A stretch of 7,227 nt of DNA from JALYQB01 sp035640155. GTDB lineage: Bacteria > Actinomycetota > Actinomycetes > Mycobacteriales > Pseudonocardiaceae. The notes under the pieces were generated by a model. The model was not told the DNA's origin and ran no database searches. It was given only the letters and a program-made list of their open reading frames with translations. The position numbers were made by a program, and so were the translations under genes. The stretch covers positions 1 to 7,227 of the forward strand of contig DASQWR010000190.1 in the NCBI GenBank assembly GCA_035640155.1, written 5' to 3'. Positions 1 to 6,165 of this stretch are shown here, piece after piece (the first letter of the stretch is position 1; every line of letters begins with the position of its first letter).

Positions 1-181
1 GCGGGACACCGTGGTGGTGCCGATGCAGCACATCAGCGCGGCCGACGACGCGGGGGAGCGCTTCGAGGCGACGCTGCCGCTGCCGCACGCCGGCCTGCTC
101 GGCTACACCGTCCGCGTGCTGCCCCGCCACCCGCTGATGGCCAGCCCGGCCGAGTTCGGCCTCGTGCAGCTAGCCACCTGA
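1..181 (+). CDS. glgP: Alpha-glucan (glycogen/maltodextrin) phosphorylase, C-terminal end only
   Basis: This is the 3' end of a gene that begins left of the window; reading starts at base 2 and ends at TGA 179-181, giving 59 residues. The tail GYTVRVLPRHPLMASPAEFG followed by LVQLAT matches what I know of the extreme C-terminus of actinobacterial alpha-glucan phosphorylases (GT35), cytoplasmic PLP enzymes that release glucose-1-phosphate from alpha-1,4-glucans. No catalytic or PLP-binding residue falls in the visible part, so the call rests on this C-terminal signature alone. The gene converges on the DUF2786 gene and its last 12 bases overlap that gene's end. No terminator hairpin was seen just past the stop, where the opposite strand is coding. 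Confidence 0.8.
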   Translation, partial: RDTVVVPMQHISAADDAGERFEATLPLPHAGLLGYTVRVLPRHPLMASPAEFGLVQLAT

Positions 182-1561
182 CCCGGCGCCCACTGGACGC
201 CTGATGTCGAGAATCGCGAGATCGGCTGCCGCCCGGCCGGCCCGGTAGCCGTCGTGGTTGCTGACCGAGACTGCCTTGTGCACCAGCTCGGGGAACAGGC
301 CGTCGAACAGCTCGTCGACCACGCGCTGCCGCGCGGCCAGCACCGGGAGAAGCCGGGAGTCCCCGCCCGGCTCCGTCTCGCCCATCTCCTTCCGGATCGT
401 CGAGACCGTTTCGTCGGTCGCGTCGCTCAGCCGCTCGCGGATCCGGACGGCGTAGGCGACCAGGAAGGACTGGCGGTAGGACCGGGTCCGGGACTGGCCG
501 CGGCGGGTGATCTGACTGCCGGCCGCGAGCATCGCCCTCGTAGCCTGCACCAGCAGGGACGTCGTGAGCAGTTCCACGGCCTCCAGGTCGATCTCGTCAC
601 CGAGCACGGTGATGAACCCGAGCTTCTCGGACAGCACGGTGCGGCACCTGTTCGCCGCGGCGACGGCGTCCACCACCAGCGCCTTGGCGCCGACGTACGG
701 GTTGTCCAGCCAGATCCGCCGGGCGGTCGCCGGCTCGGGTTCGCGGTGGTCGGCCTGCTCCACCACGGCACGCTCCAGGGCGTGCCGGGCCATCAGCGCC
801 TGCGCCTTGGCCGAGAGCGCCTCGGCCTCCTCCGCGAACCCGGTCGACTCCGCCTTGGCCAGCAGCGCCCGGACCCGGGTGAGCACCTTCTGGTCGACGC
901 CGCGCTGCGCCACCGCCTGGCGGCGGACCGCGGTGCCGGGCAGCGGCAGGGTCCGCGGCAGCACCGGCAACGACCGCAGCAGGGCGAGCACTTCGATCGC
1001 GGTGCGCAGCGCGCCCGCGACATCGGCACCGCGGCGGTGCGCCCACTGCGCGAGGTGCGGGCGGCCGGGCTCCCACCACAGGACGGCGTCGATCTGCAGC
1101 AGCTGATCGTGCCAGCGCTCGTGCACCCGCGACGCGGCGTACTGACGGCCCTCCGCGGCGATGGCGTCGACCAGGTAGGCGACGACCGCGCCGCCCTCCC
1201 GGCGCCGCGCAGTCCGGTACAGGTCATAGGGCAGCCAGCCGCCGTGCCACGTGGCCGTGACCATGCCCTCGACGACAGGCAGCACGGCGGCGAGCACTGC
1301 CGGCTCATCCTCGAAGATGTCCGCAAGCTCACCGGCAGAACTGCCCGGGGCCGTCTCGTCACCGTCGAGATAGGCATCGGCTGCGACGAGCATCGCTTGC
1401 CCGATCAGCTGTGACGGCGGCACCTGCCCGTACGGAGCGCTCGGCTGCCCGTCCGAAGCGCTCGACCGGGCGTCCGCGCCGCCACCGGGCCTCGGCCGCC
1501 GCCAGTTTCTGGCCTTCGCGCGCGCCTTCGCTGCCCGCCGTTCCTTGTTTCGTTTCCCCAT
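170..1561 (-). CDS. DUF2786 domain-containing protein
   Basis: A 463-residue soluble protein of unknown function. The N-terminus (residues 1-25) is strongly basic, rich in Lys/Arg/Ala, suggesting nucleic-acid contact; this is inference. Residues about 30-50 are low-complexity. Residues 50-215 are mostly helical and unrecognised. Residues 224-262 contain the DUF2786 core, with RALLAKAEST, EEAEALSAKAQALMARH. The following stretch (about 285-380, with NPYVGAKA and SYRQSFLVAYAVRIRERL) resembles the region that usually follows DUF2786 in phage, plasmid and actinobacterial proteins. The biochemical role of the family is not established to my knowledge. The ATG at 1561 has no Shine-Dalgarno but a TAGAGT box six bases upstream, suggesting leaderless expression. 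It follows the ABC permease by 79 bases and overlaps the phosphorylase gene tail to tail by 12 bases. Confidence 0.85.
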   Translation of the reverse strand: MGKRNKERRAAKARAKARNWRRPRPGGGADARSSASDGQPSAPYGQVPPSQLIGQAMLVAADAYLDGDETAPGSSAGELADIFEDEPAVLAAVLPVVEGMVTATWHGGWLPYDLYRTARRREGGAVVAYLVDAIAAEGRQYAASRVHERWHDQLLQIDAVLWWEPGRPHLAQWAHRRGADVAGALRTAIEVLALLRSLPVLPRTLPLPGTAVRRQAVAQRGVDQKVLTRVRALLAKAESTGFAEEAEALSAKAQALMARHALERAVVEQADHREPEPATARRIWLDNPYVGAKALVVDAVAAANRCRTVLSEKLGFITVLGDEIDLEAVELLTTSLLVQATRAMLAAGSQITRRGQSRTRSYRQSFLVAYAVRIRERLSDATDETVSTIRKEMGETEPGGDSRLLPVLAARQRVVDELFDGLFPELVHKAVSVSNHDGYRAGRAAADLAILDIRRPVGAGSGG

Positions 1562-1567
1562 CGGGGC

Positions 1568-1573
1568 ACTCTA
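1568..1573 (-). promoter_or_regulatory. Putative leaderless -10 box for the DUF2786 gene
   Basis: On the minus strand the sequence reads TAGAGT-GCCCCG-ATG. The TANNNT box ends six bases before the ATG, which would place transcription initiation on the A of the start codon. This spacing is typical of actinobacterial leaderless genes, and no SD is present. No convincing -35 hexamer was found. It implies the DUF2786 gene can be transcribed independently of the ABC transporter genes upstream. Confidence 0.45.
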
Positions 1574-1640
1574 ATGCGCGGCACCGACGATCCCGGGCGG
1601 CCGGCAGCAGTCGGCGCGCCGGTCTCGGTCGATGTCGGCC

Positions 1641-2498
1641 TCACACCACGTCGCGGCGGGCCTGCAGCAGGCCCGCGATCACGGCGAACGCGACCACGAA
1701 GCCGACCAGCACGACGGTGGCCTGGGTGCCGTCCACGACCGGGGCGACTCCGGGCGTGCCGTCGCCCTGACCCTCGCCGCGCGTGCCGAGCGCCGCCACC
1801 AGCGATCCGGCGTTGACGCCCGGCAGGCCCTGCTGCACGGTTACCAGCACGTCGAGCACGGCGGAGCTGGCGCGCACCAGGTTCTCCACCACCAGCGCCC
1901 AGACCAGCCCGAGCCCGATTGCCATCGCGGTACCCCGGGTGAGGGTGCCCAGCAGCACCCCGAACAGGCACCACATGCCGAGGATCAGCCAGCCCGCAGC
2001 GATGCCAGTCAGCACGTCGGTCGCCGCGGGCCAGGTGAGCGGCAGCGACTCGGCGTTCGCGATCACGGCGCTGGCCACGGCCGAGAGCCCGAAGCTCACC
2101 AGCACCAGCGCGAGCAGGGCGGCGGCCAGCGCGACCAGGGAGCCCGCGTACACCGACGCCCGGCCGGGCCGCTGGGTGAGGACGGTCTTGATCGTGCCCC
2201 AGCCGTACTCGCTGCCCGCCACCAGCGCACCGAGGATCATCACGATGGCGCCGCCGAACAGGGCGTAGCCGGCGACGGCGTTGCCCACCAGGTTCGCCGG
2301 CAGGGTGTCAGCCAGCGCGCCGCTGCGGGGCGCCGAGCTGTCCCCGGTGAGGTAGCCGAGGTAGGGCAGCAGGTAGCCGAAGAACGCCAGCAGGGCCAGC
2401 CACACCCCGGCGAGTACCCAGATGGCCGGCCGCTTGCGGAGCTTCAACAGCTCCGCGGACGCGCTAGCCCACACGTGCTGTCGCCTGACGATCATCAT
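1641..2498 (-). CDS. ABC-2 type transporter permease
   Basis: A 285-residue integral membrane protein that would form the export channel for the adjacent ATPase, probably as a homodimer. About six membrane segments can be seen, near residues 26-48, 75-95, 117-143, 161-184, 188-208 and 258-278. Between segments 2 and 3 lies SEYGWGTIKTVLTQRPGR, the cytoplasmic coupling motif common in ABC-2 permeases that pair with bacitracin/lantibiotic-type ATPases. A poorly hydrophobic loop rich in Gly (about 225-257) precedes the last segment. The start ATG at 2498 is backed by a strong SD (GGAAGGG) eight bases upstream, within the end of the ATPase gene; a second ATG follows at once but is less well spaced. 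The substrate cannot be read from sequence; drug, peptide or lipid export is plausible. Confidence 0.88.
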   Translation of the reverse strand: MMIVRRQHVWASASAELLKLRKRPAIWVLAGVWLALLAFFGYLLPYLGYLTGDSSAPRSGALADTLPANLVGNAVAGYALFGGAIVMILGALVAGSEYGWGTIKTVLTQRPGRASVYAGSLVALAAALLALVLVSFGLSAVASAVIANAESLPLTWPAATDVLTGIAAGWLILGMWCLFGVLLGTLTRGTAMAIGLGLVWALVVENLVRASSAVLDVLVTVQQGLPGVNAGSLVAALGTRGEGQGDGTPGVAPVVDGTQATVVLVGFVVAFAVIAGLLQARRDVV

Positions 2499-3429
2499 TG
2501 TCCGATCCCTTCCGTGTGGTCATCTCCAGGAACACCTCTTCGAGGCTGCGTTCCTCGCGTCGCAGCTCGCTGACCTCGACGCCGGCCGCGACCAACTCGC
2601 GATTGATCTCCGCGGCCTCGTCCTCGCCCGCGGTCAGCCGCAGCCCGGCGCCCACGACCTGGACCTGGTCGGCACCCAGCAGCTGCACCGCGCGGCGGGC
2701 GGCAACGTCCAACGGGGTCGCGGCGACCACCAGGGCGGCCCGGCCGCGGAGCTCCGCCACCGTCGACTCGGAAATCAGCCGGCCGCCGGAGATCACCCCG
2801 ACGCGGTCGCAGACCTGCTGGACCTCGCCGAGCAGGTGACTCGACAGCAGCACCGCCCGGCCCTCGGCACCGAGCCGGCGCACCAGCGTCCGCATGTCGG
2901 CCATCCCAGCCGGGTCGAGTCCGTTGGTGGGCTCGTCGAGCACCAGCAGCTCCGGGTCGCCGAGCAACGCGGACGCCACGCCGAGGCGTTGCTTCATGCC
3001 GAGGGAGTACGTGGCGAAGCGGTCACCGGCCCGATCGGACAGATCGACAGCGTCGAGCATGGCGTCGATCTGGCTGCGCGGCACACCGCGGTAGCGGGCC
3101 AGGATGCGCAGGTTGTCCAGCCCGGACAGGTACGGGTAGAAGCCGGGTGACTCGACCAGCGCGCCCACCCTGGCCAGGCCCGCGGGTGCCCCGGGCGGCT
3201 CGCCGAGCAGGTCGACGGTGCCCGAGGTCGGGCGGATGAGTCCGAGGAGCATCCGCATCGTGGTCGTCTTGCCCGCGCCGTTCGGGCCGAGGAAGCCGTA
3301 CACCTCCCCGCGGTGCACGGCCAGGTCCACCCCGTCGACGGCGAGCACGCCCGAGGAGTAGCGCTTGGTGAGTCCGGTGGCCCGCAGGATGGTGGTCCCG
3401 GCATCAAGGCGGCTGTCGGTGATCGTCAT
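2464..3429 (-). CDS. ABC transporter ATP-binding protein
   Basis: A 321-residue cytoplasmic ATPase that powers the neighbouring permease. Visible motifs in order: Walker A GPNGAGKTT (residues 48-56), signature region SLGMKQRLG (142-150, the degenerate LSGGQ form usual in DrrA/BcrA/NatA-like exporters), Walker B LLVLDEP (161-167), D-loop NGLD (169-172) and H-loop histidine in SSH (198). The C-terminal extension (about 230-305) ends with SLEEVFLEMT, the usual terminus of this subfamily, followed by a charged tail encoded where the gene overlaps the permease. The overlap is 35 bases, implying translational coupling. The ATG at 3429 has only a weak SD. The gene lies 93 bases downstream of the response regulator, so it is probably a target or co-transcribed partner of that two-component system. 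Confidence 0.92.
   Translation of the reverse strand: MTITDSRLDAGTTILRATGLTKRYSSGVLAVDGVDLAVHRGEVYGFLGPNGAGKTTTMRMLLGLIRPTSGTVDLLGEPPGAPAGLARVGALVESPGFYPYLSGLDNLRILARYRGVPRSQIDAMLDAVDLSDRAGDRFATYSLGMKQRLGVASALLGDPELLVLDEPTNGLDPAGMADMRTLVRRLGAEGRAVLLSSHLLGEVQQVCDRVGVISGGRLISESTVAELRGRAALVVAATPLDVAARRAVQLLGADQVQVVGAGLRLTAGEDEAAEINRELVAAGVEVSELRREERSLEEVFLEMTTRKGSDNDDRQATARVG
2507..2513 (-). promoter_or_regulatory. Strong Shine-Dalgarno for the ABC permease, inside the ATPase gene
   Basis: The minus strand reads GGAAGGG, then eight bases, then the ATG at 2498. It fixes the permease start and allows coupled translation as ribosomes finish the ATPase 35 bases further on. Confidence 0.7.
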
Positions 3430-3522
3430 GCCCGCAAGGCTGAGCGTTGCGTCCTACCTGCGGCATCCGCCGGGCAGCGGCTCCTGGGCTACGCGCGCTG
3501 ACGTACCGTCTACTTCGGGGGC

Positions 3523-4176
3523 CTACTCGGTGAGTCCCGACTGCACGGCGAACACCACGAGCTGGGCGCGGTCGCGGGCGTGCAGCTTCACCATGGCGCG
3601 GCTGACGTGGGTGCGGACGGTGGCCGGGCTGAGAAACAGCCGGTCGGCGATCTCGTCGTTCGACAGGCCCTCGGCGACCAGCCCGGCGACCTCGGCCTCG
3701 CGGGTGGTGAGGGTGCGGATCTGCGGGTGTGGCACCGCCCGGCGTCGCGGGCCGGTGGCGAACTCGCCGATCACCCTCCGGGTCACCGACGGCGACAGCA
3801 GCGACTCACCCGCGGCCACCACCCGCACGGCATGCAGCAGCTCCTCGGTGTCACCGCCCTTCACCAGGAACCCGCTGGCGCCCTCGGCCAGCGAGTCGAA
3901 GACATACTCGTCGAGCTCGAAGGTGGTCAGCATGATGACCCGGGTTCCCGACAACCTCGAATCCGCCGCAATCGCCCGCAGTGCCTCGATGCCGTCGTGG
4001 CCCGGCATCCGGATGTCCATCAGCACGACGTCCGGCCGATGCTCGCGGGCCAGCGCCAGCGCCTCGGCACCGTCGGTCGCCTCGCCGACCAGGGTGATGT
4101 CGGGCTCGCCGTCGACCAGCACCCGCACCCCCATCCGGACCAGCGCCTGGTCGTCGGCCACCAGCAGCGTGATCAT
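3523..4176 (-). CDS. NarL/LuxR-family response regulator
   Basis: A 217-residue transcription factor. The receiver domain (residues about 2-120) has the acidic pair D8/D9, phosphoacceptor D54 in VVLMDIRMPG, T84 in MLTTF, and K106 in GFLVKG, so the full activation machinery is intact. The C-terminal LuxR/GerE helix-turn-helix (about 154-215) shows LTTREAEVAGLVAEGLSNDE followed by IADRLFLSPATVRTHVS. The gene overlaps the upstream kinase by four bases (ATGA), with GGTGGATGG acting as SD within the kinase end. This tight coupling marks it as the cognate partner. It probably controls the ABC exporter immediately downstream and perhaps its own operon; no operator site could be defined with confidence. 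Confidence 0.95.
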   Translation of the reverse strand: MITLLVADDQALVRMGVRVLVDGEPDITLVGEATDGAEALALAREHRPDVVLMDIRMPGHDGIEALRAIAADSRLSGTRVIMLTTFELDEYVFDSLAEGASGFLVKGGDTEELLHAVRVVAAGESLLSPSVTRRVIGEFATGPRRRAVPHPQIRTLTTREAEVAGLVAEGLSNDEIADRLFLSPATVRTHVSRAMVKLHARDRAQLVVFAVQSGLTE

Positions 4177-5417
4177 CGGCCATCCACCGGCAGCCGGGCT
4201 CGCACCCGGAAACCACCGCCTGGCCCCGGTCCCGTCACCACGGTGCCGCCGACCGCGCCGGCCCGGGCGTGCATCCCGGTGATGCCCTGACCCGCTCCGT
4301 CTCTCCCCCCTGGCCCGCGGCCGGTGTCGTCGACCTGCACGATCAGCGCGTCGGAAGTGTGCTCGATCCGCACGGTGGCGGTGGCCGGACCGGCGTGGCG
4401 CAGCACGTTGGTGAGCGACTCCTGCACGATCCGGTACGCGGTCAGCTCCACGCTGGCCGGGAGCTTGCCGGGCTCGCCGGTGCGGACCAGATCCGCGGGC
4501 ACGCCGGCCTCGACGGTCCGCTGCACCAGGGCGTCCAGCCGGTCCAGGCCCGGCGCAGGAGCCCGTTGCGCTTCGTCGTCACCGGAGGCCCGGAACACCG
4601 CCAGCGTGGCGCGCAGCTCGTCGAGGGCCTCCTGACTGCTCGTCTTGATCGACGTCAGCATCTCGCGCGCCTGCTCGGGGGAGCGGTCCAGCACGTGCAG
4701 CGCGACGCCGGCCTGCATGCTGATCGCGGCGAGCCCATGACCCACGATGTCATGGACGTCCTGCGCGGTGCGCAGCCGTTCCTGGTACTCGCGGTCGCGG
4801 CGCTGCTCGGCCTGGGCCGCGTGCACCGACTCGCGGCGCAGCCGCACGGCCGTGCCCATCGCCCATGGCGCTAGCCCGGCCACGAGCCAGCCGCCGAACT
4901 GTGCGAGCTCGGCCGTCCACAGCGACCAGTCGGTGACCAGTTCGGTGACGCCGAGGACGAGGGCGCCCGCGGCATAGGCGGGCAGCGAGCGCCGGACGGG
5001 GAAGCGGACGCCGACGGTGTACTGGGTGACCGGCATGACGAGCAGGATCGGGCCGTGCGGATAGCCCAGCGCAAGGTAGGTCGAGCACACGACGACCGCG
5101 ACGGTGAGCGCGACGAACGGCAGCAGCCGGCGGATCGGCAGCACCGCGACCGCGAGCCCGACGAGCGCGAAGGCGAGCGCGTCCGGCGGCCGTCCCGGCG
5201 AGTTCATGGCGGCGAAGTGGGTGCCCACGACCATAATCGCGCCGAGTGGAACGGCCAGCGCGCCGTCGGCCAGCAGGGTTCTGGCCCGCGGCCCGGTCAC
5301 GAGCGCCACGGTGAGAGACGATAGAGCGCAGAGAGCCACCGTGGCGTCAGCCCAGGGCGGTAACCGCACTACGTCCGGTGCGGTAATCCCGCGTCCCAAG
5401 GGGACGTCGGGCGGCAT
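4173..5417 (-). CDS. Two-component sensor histidine kinase (HisKA_3 / NarL-partner type)
   Basis: A 414-residue membrane sensor kinase. The N-terminal half has about six hydrophobic segments (roughly 22-41, 48-66, 80-93, 98-117, 122-136 and 148-190, the last possibly two), with short loops and no large extracellular domain, so it likely senses a membrane-embedded signal or its transporter. A coiled linker (about 192-215) leads to the dimerization and phosphoacceptor helix AQDVHDIVGHGLAAI, with H222 as the phosphorylated residue. The ATPase domain contains the N-box ESLTNVLRHAG (333-343), the G1 box DDTGRG (363-368) and the G2 box GQGITGMHARA (376-386); all key residues are present. Architecture matches DesK/LiaS-like kinases of actinobacteria. 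The ATG at 5417 lacks a clear SD and sits next to a perfect inverted repeat; GTG at codon 17 is an alternative start. Confidence 0.93.
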   Translation of the reverse strand: MPPDVPLGRGITAPDVVRLPPWADATVALCALSSLTVALVTGPRARTLLADGALAVPLGAIMVVGTHFAAMNSPGRPPDALAFALVGLAVAVLPIRRLLPFVALTVAVVVCSTYLALGYPHGPILLVMPVTQYTVGVRFPVRRSLPAYAAGALVLGVTELVTDWSLWTAELAQFGGWLVAGLAPWAMGTAVRLRRESVHAAQAEQRRDREYQERLRTAQDVHDIVGHGLAAISMQAGVALHVLDRSPEQAREMLTSIKTSSQEALDELRATLAVFRASGDDEAQRAPAPGLDRLDALVQRTVEAGVPADLVRTGEPGKLPASVELTAYRIVQESLTNVLRHAGPATATVRIEHTSDALIVQVDDTGRGPGGRDGAGQGITGMHARAGAVGGTVVTGPGPGGGFRVRARLPVDGR

Positions 5418-5418
5418 C

Positions 5419-5435
5419 CGCCAGCGCGGCTGGCG
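5419..5435 (-). repeat. Perfect 7-bp inverted repeat abutting the kinase start codon
   Basis: On the minus strand CGCCAGC-CGC-GCTGGCG is followed by one base and then the kinase ATG. The arms pair perfectly around a three-base loop, and the only SD-like bases (GGCGG) lie in the downstream arm. It could be an RNA hairpin that limits kinase translation or a small operator; in such GC-rich DNA it could also be chance. Confidence 0.4.
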
Positions 5436-5537
5436 CCCGCGCCGCCGTCACGGCCAGTTGGCCAGAGCCCGCTGCGCGAGGTCGACCATGGCCCTGCCCT
5501 CGGCAACACATGCATCGTGACACTTCAGAAACGAGGG

Positions 5538-5735
5538 TCACTCGTCACGCTCGCGCATCGCCTGTAGCTCGGCGCGCACCCGCCCTACGTTCCGTCGCAT
5601 GTGCCCGCCGGGGGTCACCAGGTCGGGGGTGAGCAGCTTTGCCTTGACCCACCGCTGCAACGTACGGACGTCGACGCCCAGTTCGCAGGCGAGCACGCCT
5701 GTTGGCACTAGCTTCGCGACCACGCGGCCGACCAT
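5538..5735 (-). CDS. Small BldC/MerR-like (excisionase-type) DNA-binding protein
   Basis: A 65-residue protein consisting almost entirely of one winged helix-turn-helix. Helices 1 and 2 are in VPTGVLACELGVDVRTLQRW (residues 10-29), followed by VKAKLLTPDL and the wing TPGGHMRR (41-48); the final helix, ending QAMRERDE, is charged. Size and layout match BldC (about 68 aa) and the phage/ICE excisionase-like proteins, which bind short direct repeats cooperatively. The ATG at 5735 is the first possible start, because an in-frame TGA lies 12 bases upstream; GGTGA nine bases before it may serve as SD. It is transcribed away from the small ORF and XRE gene across a shared control region, suggesting it regulates that region or itself. 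Whether it is a developmental regulator or a mobile-element remnant cannot be decided here. Confidence 0.75.
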   Translation of the reverse strand: MVGRVVAKLVPTGVLACELGVDVRTLQRWVKAKLLTPDLVTPGGHMRRNVGRVRAELQAMRERDE

Positions 5736-5752
5736 GACGGGCGATCACCGTC
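5736..5752. promoter_or_regulatory. Short inverted repeat directly before the BldC-like gene
   Basis: GACGG-GCGATCA-CCGTC has 5-bp arms with a seven-base spacer, placed between the possible promoter and the ATG at 5735. Its position suits an autoregulatory operator, but the arms are short and chance is a fair alternative. Confidence 0.2.
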
Positions 5753-5764
5753 ATTAAACCGCGA

Positions 5765-5794
5765 TTGTCGCGCTTGCCATAGTTCGCCTACGAT
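5765..5794 (+). promoter_or_regulatory. Putative SigA-type promoter for the small ORF / XRE genes
   Basis: TTGTCG at 5765-5770 is followed after 18 bases by TACGAT at 5789-5794. Both are fair matches to actinobacterial housekeeping consensus and would start transcription near 5800, just before the stem-loop at 5816-5851. An overlapping alternative, TTGCCA (5774-5779) with 17-base spacing to TCTAGT (5797-5802), is also possible. On the other strand TTGAAC (5801-5806) could be the -35 of the divergent BldC-like gene, but I see no good -10 for it. Confidence 0.45.
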
Positions 5795-5815
5795 CGTCTA
5801 GTTCAAACACCATGC

Positions 5816-5851
5816 GGCCCGTCGGGGTGCTGTGAACACCACCGACGGGCC
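5816..5851 (+). promoter_or_regulatory. Long stem-loop in the divergent control region
   Basis: GGCCCGTCGG (5816-5825) pairs perfectly with CCGACGGGCC (5842-5851), and inside it GGTG (5826-5829) pairs with CACC (5837-5840), leaving a seven-base CTGTGAA loop and a single bulged A at 5841. It lies in the predicted leader, between the promoter and the SD (GAGG 5866-5869) of the small ORF. No T-run follows on the + strand, so it is not a textbook terminator. It could be an attenuator, an mRNA-stabilising hairpin, a two-sided transcription barrier or a protein-binding dyad. Confidence 0.65.
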
Positions 5852-5877
5852 TTGATCGCACATCCGAGGTGCGACCC

Positions 5878-6165
5878 ATGAGCAACCTACCGACCCCCGA
5901 GCTGCCGGCCTGGCAGGAAGCGCGCCTCACGCAGCTGCTCGACGCGGCGGCCGGCGTCACGCTCACCGAGCCCGAGCGCACGAGCCTCGCGTGGCTGGCC
6001 GGATTCGAGGCGGACACCGTGACCCACGTCGCCGCGGTTATTCGCCGGGTCAGGGGGCTGAGCGGTGATCTTGCATCGGTGCTGGCACGCGACGGGGATC
6101 GACCAGAAGGCGGTGAAGATGAGCTATGGACACGCACACAACCTGAACGCAGACCGTCCGCGTGA
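5878..6165 (+). CDS. Small uncharacterised protein
   Basis: As it stands the frame encodes 95 residues from ATG 5878, preceded by GAGG at 5866-5869 with eight-base spacing; a GTG at 5869 is an upstream alternative but would overlap that SD. I do not recognise the family. Residues 10-58 are predicted largely helical and acidic/Leu-rich, including EARLTQLLDAAAGVTLTEPE and SLAWLAGFEADTVTHVAAVI; no signal peptide, membrane segment or metal-binding motif is visible. Codon use is normal up to 6060 (56 of 61 third positions G/C) but collapses afterwards (15 of 34), so the last third may not be real protein. If one G of the run at 6053-6057 were absent, the gene would end at TGA 6059-6061 as a 60-residue protein. 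It is probably co-transcribed with the XRE gene. Confidence 0.6.
   Translation: MSNLPTPELPAWQEARLTQLLDAAAGVTLTEPERTSLAWLAGFEADTVTHVAAVIRRVRGLSGDLASVLARDGDRPEGGEDELWTRTQPERRPSA

Noticed and set aside
1632..2573. Long + strand frames opposite the permease and ATPase (also 254-1414 and 2422-3150)
   Set aside because: These are antisense shadows: His/Arg/Gln-rich translations without domains, opposite genes with complete diagnostic motifs.
3500..3510. GACGTACCGTC dyad between response regulator and ATPase as a regulator-binding site
   Set aside because: Four-base arms only and no second copy in the 93-base gap; cannot be supported.
5363..5384. ACCGCAC/GTGCGGT inverted repeat inside the kinase N-terminus
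   Set aside because: 7-bp arms with an 8-base spacer inside coding DNA of this GC content are easily expected by chance.
5453..5464. GGCCA-GT-TGGCC dyad upstream of the kinase
   Set aside because: Only 5-bp arms, off-centre from any promoter I can identify; too weak to call an operator.
5347..5541. 64-aa minus-strand frame starting GTG that overlaps the stop of the BldC-like gene
   Set aside because: Despite the GTGA overlap, third-position G/C is mixed, no motif is seen and it runs deep into the kinase gene.
5754..6137. 127-aa minus-strand frame opposite the small ORF
   Set aside because: Low-complexity Ser/Arg translation crossing the promoter and stem-loop; a shadow of the small ORF.
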